28,398 nt of DNA. It comes from JAOTYV01 sp041557595. GTDB lineage: Bacteria; Pseudomonadota; Alphaproteobacteria; UBA8366. Below are positions 24,066-28,398 of the stretch, piece after piece. Below the pieces are notes generated by a model. That model saw only the letters and a program-made list of their open reading frames with translations, was not told the DNA's origin and ran no database searches. Each line of letters starts with the position of its first letter. The stretch's first letter is position 1. The position numbers were made by a program, and so were the translations under genes. The stretch lies in NCBI GenBank assembly GCA_041557595.1, contig JBFFGE010000041.1, positions 1-28,398 on the forward strand, in the 5' to 3' direction.

Positions 24066-24095
24066 AAAATTGTCTGTGTTACGCGCCGTTTCTCC

Positions 24096-25154
24096 ATGAA
24101 CGAAGATAACATCCAGCAAGACGGGGATTTCCCAGAAGGTAGCTCCGGAGTACGGATCGGGCGGGAACTGCAAAGGGCGACCGCTCCGTTTGCAGTGGAG
24201 TCCGTGGCGAAGAGCTGGTGGCACGTAGGTTCAACTTTCGCGCTGCTTTTCGTTGCGCTTGTTGGGGCCGGACTTGTGCCTTGGTGGCCGGTACGCTTGC
24301 TTTTATCCATCCTGTCAGCGCTGTTGATGGTGCGTGGCTTCATCACGTATCACGACTACATGCACGGGGCTATTTTGCCCCGTTCGCGCTTGGCGTGGAT
24401 CTTTTTCCGCCTCTATTCGGCGCTTGCGCTTACGCCGCCGCGATCTTGGAAGAAGAGCCACAATTATCATCATGGCCATGTCGGCCAAATTACCTCTGCC
24501 AGCATCGGCGCCTTCCCGATCATGACGACCCGGATGTGGCACGAGGCCTCACCGATGGCGCGCGCTCGCTACCGGCTGGAGCGGCACCCGTTGACCCTGC
24601 TGGCCGGATATCTCACCATTTTTGCCTTTAGCATCTGTCTGCTGCCGCTCCTACGTGACCCCGTCAGGCATTGGGATTCCGCTCTGTCGCTGCTCGCCCA
24701 CGGCAGCCTGATTGCCGTGCTGTGGGTGGTCGGAGGGTTCGATGTCGTGTTTTTTGTCGTGCTGCTACCGATGACGATCACCTCTGCGCTCGGCGGCTAT
24801 CTGTTTTTCGCACAGCACAGTTTCAAACGGATGCACATTATGTCCCCGGAGGCCTGGACCTACTACCGGGCGGCGATGGAGTCGTCGAGCTACATGCGGC
24901 TCAACAGGATCATGCAATGGTTTACCGGCAATATCGGTTTTCACCATATCCATCACCTTAACGTTCGTATCCCATTTTATCGCCTGCCTGAGACCATGGC
25001 TGCAATACCGGAGCTTCAATCACCGGTGACGACATCGCTCGCACCGCGGGATATCGTCGACTGCTTCCAATCCTGCCTCTGGGATGAAACCCGGCAGCGC
25101 GTGGTCACGTATCGCGAGGCGGCTCAATCGGTGCAGCAGGAAAATGCACGGTAG
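24096..25154 (+). CDS. Membrane fatty acid desaturase family protein
   Basis: 352 residues. Three histidine boxes are complete: HDYMH (86-90), HNYHHGH (122-128) and FHHIHHL (H283, H284, H286, H287). They bind the diiron centre of acyl-lipid or acyl-CoA desaturases. Hydrophobic pairs surround them (about 45-85, 100-115, 170-190 and 205-245), placing it in the inner membrane. The overall look is of the DesA-like delta-12 group, but related hydroxylases and carotene enzymes share these boxes. I see no good SD before the ATG at 24096, and a hairpin lies 30 bp upstream, so translation may be regulated. The gene stands alone. Confidence 0.88.
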   Translation: MNEDNIQQDGDFPEGSSGVRIGRELQRATAPFAVESVAKSWWHVGSTFALLFVALVGAGLVPWWPVRLLLSILSALLMVRGFITYHDYMHGAILPRSRLAWIFFRLYSALALTPPRSWKKSHNYHHGHVGQITSASIGAFPIMTTRMWHEASPMARARYRLERHPLTLLAGYLTIFAFSICLLPLLRDPVRHWDSALSLLAHGSLIAVLWVVGGFDVVFFVVLLPMTITSALGGYLFFAQHSFKRMHIMSPEAWTYYRAAMESSSYMRLNRIMQWFTGNIGFHHIHHLNVRIPFYRLPETMAAIPELQSPVTTSLAPRDIVDCFQSCLWDETRQRVVTYREAAQSVQQENAR

Positions 25155-25434
25155 ACCACAAGGCAAAACCGAATACTTCTGCGACAATCTGGCACTCCCT
25201 ACATGATCTAATTATCACCACCCGGGCCGAGGGTGCCGGCAATTCTTGGGAGTTTTATGCCTACCGGGAGACACATCTTGCGACTGCATGAATCCTCGGC
25301 CGGAATGTCCGATACTAGCTGTGAAGCGAAGTTAGGCCACCGCTCGATGACGTCCACATTTGCCTCATAAGCAGATATGCAATAGCAGCGGCGGAGAGCC
25401 CGGCCATGACCCCAAACGGACATGCGGCAATTGA
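25155..25434. other. Intergenic region
   Basis: 280 bp between convergent genes. The minus strand is open over 25208-25438 (76 codons), but it shows no family motif and starts without a ribosome site. It reads more like old non-coding DNA than a gene. No T-tailed hairpin was found. Confidence 0.35.
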
Positions 25435-25719
25435 TCAACGGTCCTTTTCGGTAGTCGGATCAATCATCTTTCGGATAGGTGTGATCTTCGTTGCCGGAAA
25501 TCCGCTGATCTCTGCATGCTTTCGGATCACCTCCTCGTCTTTGGCAAGATACACACAGAAAGTCTTGTCAGCAGCAACATAACTTTCTACCCACTGCACA
25601 TCAGGCGCGAGCTGTGCCAGCGCTTCATTGGATTTGGCTGCTGCGCCCGCCAATTGCTCGCGTTCGAACGAACCCACGTCCGGGATATCCCGTTCAATAA
25701 TATACTTGTTCAATACCAT
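25435..25719 (-). CDS. DUF4242 domain-containing small protein
   Basis: 94 residues from the ATG at 25719, preceded by GGGAGG; an open frame reaches 25746 but lacks support. The sequence begins VLNKYIIERDIPDVGSFEREQL and contains WVESYVAADKTFCVYLAKDEEVIRKHAEISGFP, which is the DUF4242 (SCO4226-like, ferredoxin-fold) pattern. One studied relative binds nickel; the function of most is unknown. Its left neighbour is convergent and its right side is the gene-poor zone. Confidence 0.85.
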   Translation of the reverse strand: MVLNKYIIERDIPDVGSFEREQLAGAAAKSNEALAQLAPDVQWVESYVAADKTFCVYLAKDEEVIRKHAEISGFPATKITPIRKMIDPTTEKDR

Positions 25720-26178
25720 CACTGCCTCCCTGTCATACCGTCCCAACTCAGGACACCAAATATATCATTATTTAAAACTAAAAATTAAGGTTATTTTTTC
25801 TGAGCAAAACGTTATCAGGTTCTAGTACAGCTAACACTCATTGATTCAGCATCCGCTTTCGACGAACGGTCCCAACCTTGCCAAATTGGCGATGTGTTGA
25901 TGGCCGTTCATGTCCGCTCTTGGATGAGGCTGTTGACAATGTTGTGAGCTTGAAAATTTCGGGTGTCCGCTTCTGTTTGGATCTGCCAATTTTTGGCGCC
26001 ACTGGGCGATGCCGGGCCGGCTAATATCGTTCGCTTTCGGGTCTTAGTGTTCGGGCATTTATCAGGCTGCTTTCGGCACGGGTATTGGAGGTCTTGCGGC
26101 GACCTTGCCGAGGCGTTCAAGGTTCTGGGCGGTAGCAGCCGAGCAGGAATTCGTCCTGTGCACCGGAGAATCCTCTGA
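25720..26178. other. Gene-poor region upstream of the DUF4242 gene
   Basis: An AT-rich start (25740-25850) that may carry the DUF4242 promoter, followed by mixed sequence with frames open on both strands but no family match. Its base composition is uneven, which suits eroded DNA. Confidence 0.4.
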
Positions 26179-26499
26179 GCCGGCGGCGCGATCGCTGCAA
26201 CGGTCGTCGGTTTCGTCTGGGGTGGCTGGGTAACGGGCGGAACGGCCGGACAGATGGAGGCGGCAAGCGCAGAGACCATTATCATTTTAGCATATACGCC
26301 ACTCTGCGTTGCTAAGGCGGAGCAGCAGCCGGAGCAGCTCGTGCTCCTTAAGAATCAGAGCAACTGGACGCGCGAAGACTTCGTCATCGAGGCTGGCTGG
26401 GTCGCTAGCGTGCGTGAAAAATACCGCTCCGCGGTCACAAAAGCGTGCGCATCAACACTGGTAGAAGGCATGGAAGTGCCAACAAAGCCTGCTGGCTGA
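26179..26499 (+). pseudogene. 5'-truncated small membrane protein of the GGWVTGGTA family
   Basis: The plus-strand frame from 26179 reads AGGAIAATVVGFVWGGWVTGG, then TAGQMEAASAETIII, a PLCVAKAEQQPEQLVLLK segment, and SNWTREDFVIEAGWV to the stop at 26497-26499. This resembles a family of roughly 100-residue alphaproteobacterial proteins of unknown function with one N-terminal membrane helix and a soluble tail. An in-frame TGA at 26176 lies directly before the helix, and no start codon exists between it and the ATG at 26254, which would remove the helix. The gene looks broken at its 5' end. Confidence 0.55.
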
Positions 26500-27024
26500 T
26501 ACCAGCGACAAATGAGCGCGTCTCCTGCCACGACCGTCATAGCGTCCACCGTCGCGCCCTCGAGGCCGACCGAACATTCATAGGTCATCAGGAGGTCACC
26601 ATTGTCTCGGACCGGTTGCCTCTGCCGACATCCCGGCGCCGGCTCGTCGCGAAGCTTGTCTAACGAATCTATCTCTTGAATTTCACAGCCTGGTCACCAC
26701 TTGTCAGTTAACAGTCCGGTACGGAACGAGACCAATACATAATTTTGCTTTGGTTTATGATGCTGCACAAAATTCTGCCTGACGGAACTCGTCGTCGTGT
26801 GTCAGGAGCCGTGCGATGATCCTAGGAAAGCGCGCACGGTAGCATCGTTTATCTCTCATTTGATTGAGTTGGCCGCCTCATTCTCCGTGGGGCGGTTTTT
26901 TTTGGCAGTTGGATTTGAATGGCAGCGCGCAATACGATTGGTTCCAGATCATGCGCTGAATTGCCATTCGTGTTTGATGGGAGACAGATAAAATGCCGCT
27001 CGCCAAACGGCACAACAGCTCTAA
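26500..27024. other. Eroded non-coding region
   Basis: About 520 bp without a believable gene. Short frames are open but carry no motif or ribosome site. The only clear element is the terminator-like hairpin at 26873-26903. Confidence 0.4.
26873..26903 (+). terminator. Orphan rho-independent terminator
   Basis: CCGCC (26873-26877) pairs with GGCGG (26891-26895) around a 13-nt loop and is followed by eight T residues (26896-26903). It has the layout of an intrinsic terminator on the plus strand, but the nearest upstream plus-strand coding remnant ends 370 bp earlier. It may end a small RNA or be a leftover of a lost gene. Confidence 0.5.
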
Positions 27025-27147
27025 ACGAGCGAATGGTACTTACCGCGGTGGCAGGCCACCCTCGTTCCCGTCTGCGACTGGTTCACCGAGGGTTACGACA
27101 CGTCGGACTTGAAGGAGGCAAAGGCGCTACTCGACGAATCGGGCTGA
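27025..27147 (+). pseudogene. C-terminal remnant of a cyclase/ATPase-TPR protein
   Basis: The frame ending at the TGA 27145-27147 reads LVPVCDWFTEGYDTSDLKEA followed by KALLDESG. This strongly resembles the end of the large adenylate/guanylate cyclase-ATPase-TPR proteins common in alphaproteobacteria (P-V-Y-x-W-F-T-E-G-F-D-T-x-D-L-K-E-A-K-A-L-L). An in-frame stop lies at 27022-27024, and nothing of the rest of the gene is seen upstream. It is a fossil of a much longer gene. Confidence 0.6.
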
Positions 27148-27367
27148 ACGCTTTTCCGCTTATGGCTGTAACGCCGAATGTCACCTCTCGGCTAAAAGCC
27201 GAAGGTCGCCCGGCTTCGGTATGAGGCCGCTCTACAGATTACAGCGGATACGACACATGGTATTTGCTTGCTTCTTCGCTTCCTTCAGGCGGCCGTTGGC
27301 CGCAGGACCGCAAACGAATATAATCGCCGCTAGTGGTCACGTGAGGTTCGATTAAGGCGCTGTAAAT
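27148..27367. other. Upstream region of the PhyH-family gene
   Basis: 220 bp that should contain the promoter for the gene at 27368. A small hairpin CCGAAG/CTTCGG lies near 27199-27219. I cannot place promoter boxes with confidence. Confidence 0.35.
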
Positions 27368-28222
27368 ATGCCCAAGGCACTTTCCCAAGAAGCGATCGAA
27401 CATTTTCACAATCACGGGTTCCTCTCGCCTGTCCCCGTCCTTTCGCCGGAGGAAGTCGCCCATTTTCGCGGCTGCCTCGAGCGTTTCGAAGCGAAGTACC
27501 CAAACGACGTCAAGAAGCTGAAGAGCAAGTCGCACCTGCTGTGTCCCTGGATCGAGGATATTGCCCGCCACCAAGGCATCCTCGACGTCTATGAAGACCT
27601 CATTGGAGCAAACATTCTCTGCTACAGCATGGCCTTCCGGATCAAAGACGCAGATCGTAAAACCCACGCAGGCTGGCATCAGGACGGTGCGTATAACCCG
27701 ATCAAACCCATACTGGTCATCGGCGCGCTCGCGCTCGCGGAATGCTCCGTGGCGCATGGCTGTCTCAAGGTCATCCCCGGTTCGCACAAAACCGGCATTC
27801 TCCCTCATACGGATACGGGTAATCCCGATAGCATCCTGTCCCGCGGTCAATACATCTCCGCCGATATAGACGAGGCGAAAGCCGTCGATCTTGTGCTGAA
27901 ACCAGGGGAGATCGGCCTATTCAATGCCGGCATTATTCACAGTTCCGGGATCAACCTCACGGATGAACGCCGCCTAATCGTGCTGGTGGAAATGATACCG
28001 ACGCATACGGAAGTTCGGGCGCATCGCGATTCTGCGATGTTGGTGCGCGGGATCGATACTTACGGACATGTCGATATCGACCCTCCGCCAAAAACAGAAT
28101 TTGGCCCGGAGGAGCTCGCCGCTTGGCGCAACGCCACGCGAAAGACCGGCAAAAACGTGTTTGCCGGCAGTCCGCTCGCCCCAACCGAAGTCTATGGCGG
28201 AGAAGAGCCCAACCGCTCCTGA
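27368..28222 (+). CDS. Phytanoyl-CoA dioxygenase (PhyH) family protein
   Basis: 284 residues with an AAGG-type ribosome site 11 bases before the ATG. The iron triad is H104 and D106 (GWHQDGAYN) and H191 (IIHSSGIN), with R201/R202 as the 2-oxoglutarate-binding Arg. CLKVIPGSHKTG is a typical segment. PhyH proteins are Fe(II)/2-oxoglutarate oxygenases that hydroxylate fatty acyl, osmolyte, or secondary metabolite substrates. The gene stands between an eroded region and an IS30 element and may have arrived with them. A hairpin CCGCT/AGCGG with loop CCTG overlaps its stop codon (28213-28226) and could end transcription, though the T-run is short. Confidence 0.88.
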   Translation: MPKALSQEAIEHFHNHGFLSPVPVLSPEEVAHFRGCLERFEAKYPNDVKKLKSKSHLLCPWIEDIARHQGILDVYEDLIGANILCYSMAFRIKDADRKTHAGWHQDGAYNPIKPILVIGALALAECSVAHGCLKVIPGSHKTGILPHTDTGNPDSILSRGQYISADIDEAKAVDLVLKPGEIGLFNAGIIHSSGINLTDERRLIVLVEMIPTHTEVRAHRDSAMLVRGIDTYGHVDIDPPPKTEFGPEELAAWRNATRKTGKNVFAGSPLAPTEVYGGEEPNRS

Positions 28223-28283
28223 GCGGGCGCTTTCCAGAGCTTCAGCATTTCATCGGTTCGGTTTCGCATGCCTGCTTTTGACG

Positions 28284-28398
28284 GTGGGTTCAACGGGTCG
28301 TCGCAACACTTCAATCTTTGATGAAAGAATGGAGTGTTGGCATGGGCTATCGTCGTCGGATCTATTTTACGGAGAAGCAGAAGGCGGAGATTTGGGAC
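28284..28398 (+). mobile_element. Left end of an IS30-family insertion sequence, cut by the window
   Basis: A likely left terminal repeat lies near 28284-28310 (GGGTTCAACGGGTCGTCGCA), just before the transposase start. The exact left edge cannot be set without the other end. The element continues past the window. Confidence 0.6.
28342..28398 (+). CDS. IS30 family transposase, N-terminal fragment (19 codons, cut by the window)
   Basis: From the ATG at 28342 the frame reads MGYRRRIYFTEKQKAEIWD, which matches the start of alphaproteobacterial IS30 transposases (helix-turn-helix region). GGAG lies 8 bases upstream. Only the first 19 residues are inside the window; the DDE catalytic domain is outside. 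Confidence 0.75.
   Translation, partial: MGYRRRIYFTEKQKAEIWD

Larger units (their letters stand above)
23769..24095. other. Intergenic region with several inverted repeats
   Basis: About 330 bp with no credible gene. It holds a 14-bp perfect palindrome of G and C only at 23771-23784; a 14-bp inverted repeat with one mismatch, arms 23861-23874 (CATTGACACGTTAA) and 23957-23970; and the leader hairpin of the desaturase at 24049-24065. Confidence 0.5.

Noticed and set aside
25208..25438. 76-codon minus-strand frame as a gene
   Set aside because: No ribosome site, no motif, Cys- and Arg-rich composition; more likely old non-coding DNA.
1..28398. CRISPR arrays, tRNA and rRNA genes
   Set aside because: I looked for regularly spaced repeats and for tRNA-like arms and rRNA sequence and found none. 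The only tandem units are the 9-bp triplet at 6967 and the two 28-bp copies at 4996.

Overview
The window is GC-rich bacterial DNA whose gene families (MR/MLE enolase-superfamily enzymes, CoxG, two-subunit molybdenum hydroxylase, D-aminoacylase-type amidohydrolase, Kef antiporter, DUF4242, a cyclase/TPR tail relic, IS30) fit a metabolically versatile alphaproteobacterium of soil or marine type. This assignment is inferred from gene content; no rRNA or tRNA gene is visible to confirm it.

Layout. (1) 1-1563: a curlin-repeat secreted protein broken by an in-frame stop, then a small secreted or membrane protein of unknown function. (2) 1950-4965: an MR/MLE-type enolase-superfamily enzyme divergent from a CmcJ/NvfI-type putative oxygenase, followed by a one-domain RRM RNA-binding protein and a twin 28-bp repeat with palindromic cores. 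(3) 5149-8093: two amidohydrolases on the minus strand (D-aminoacylase type and ACMSD type). (4) 8401-10707: a Kef-type cation/proton antiporter convergent with a GNAT acetyltransferase that carries an apparent 1-nt frameshift. (5) 11040-11690: a GST.

(6) 11753-23768 is the most coherent block. A molybdenum hydroxylase (2Fe-2S subunit and molybdopterin subunit, overlapping by one base) lies 58 bp from a divergent same-strand series: SDR, zinc-free MDR reductase, 3-hydroxyisobutyrate-dehydrogenase-type enzyme, CoxG-type SRPBCC protein, ThDP enzyme, and isopenicillin-N-synthase-like 2OG oxygenase. A convergent Baeyer-Villiger-type flavin monooxygenase follows across a perfect 22-bp hairpin, then a class II aldolase. 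The set looks like a catabolic pathway: hydroxylation, oxidation/reduction, ThDP-dependent C-C chemistry, oxygenative cleavage, aldol cleavage. The substrate cannot be read from the sequence.

(7) 24096-25719: a membrane fatty acid desaturase and a DUF4242 protein. (8) 25720-27367 is an eroded, gene-poor zone with two recognisable gene remnants and an orphan terminator. (9) 27368-28398: a phytanoyl-CoA-dioxygenase family protein, then the left end of an IS30-family insertion sequence that runs off the window.

I found no CRISPR array, tRNA, rRNA or clear phage module. The best candidates for something undescribed are the 11.7-23.8 kb catabolic cluster, the curlin gene with a premature stop, and the unusual hairpin at 20.8 kb.
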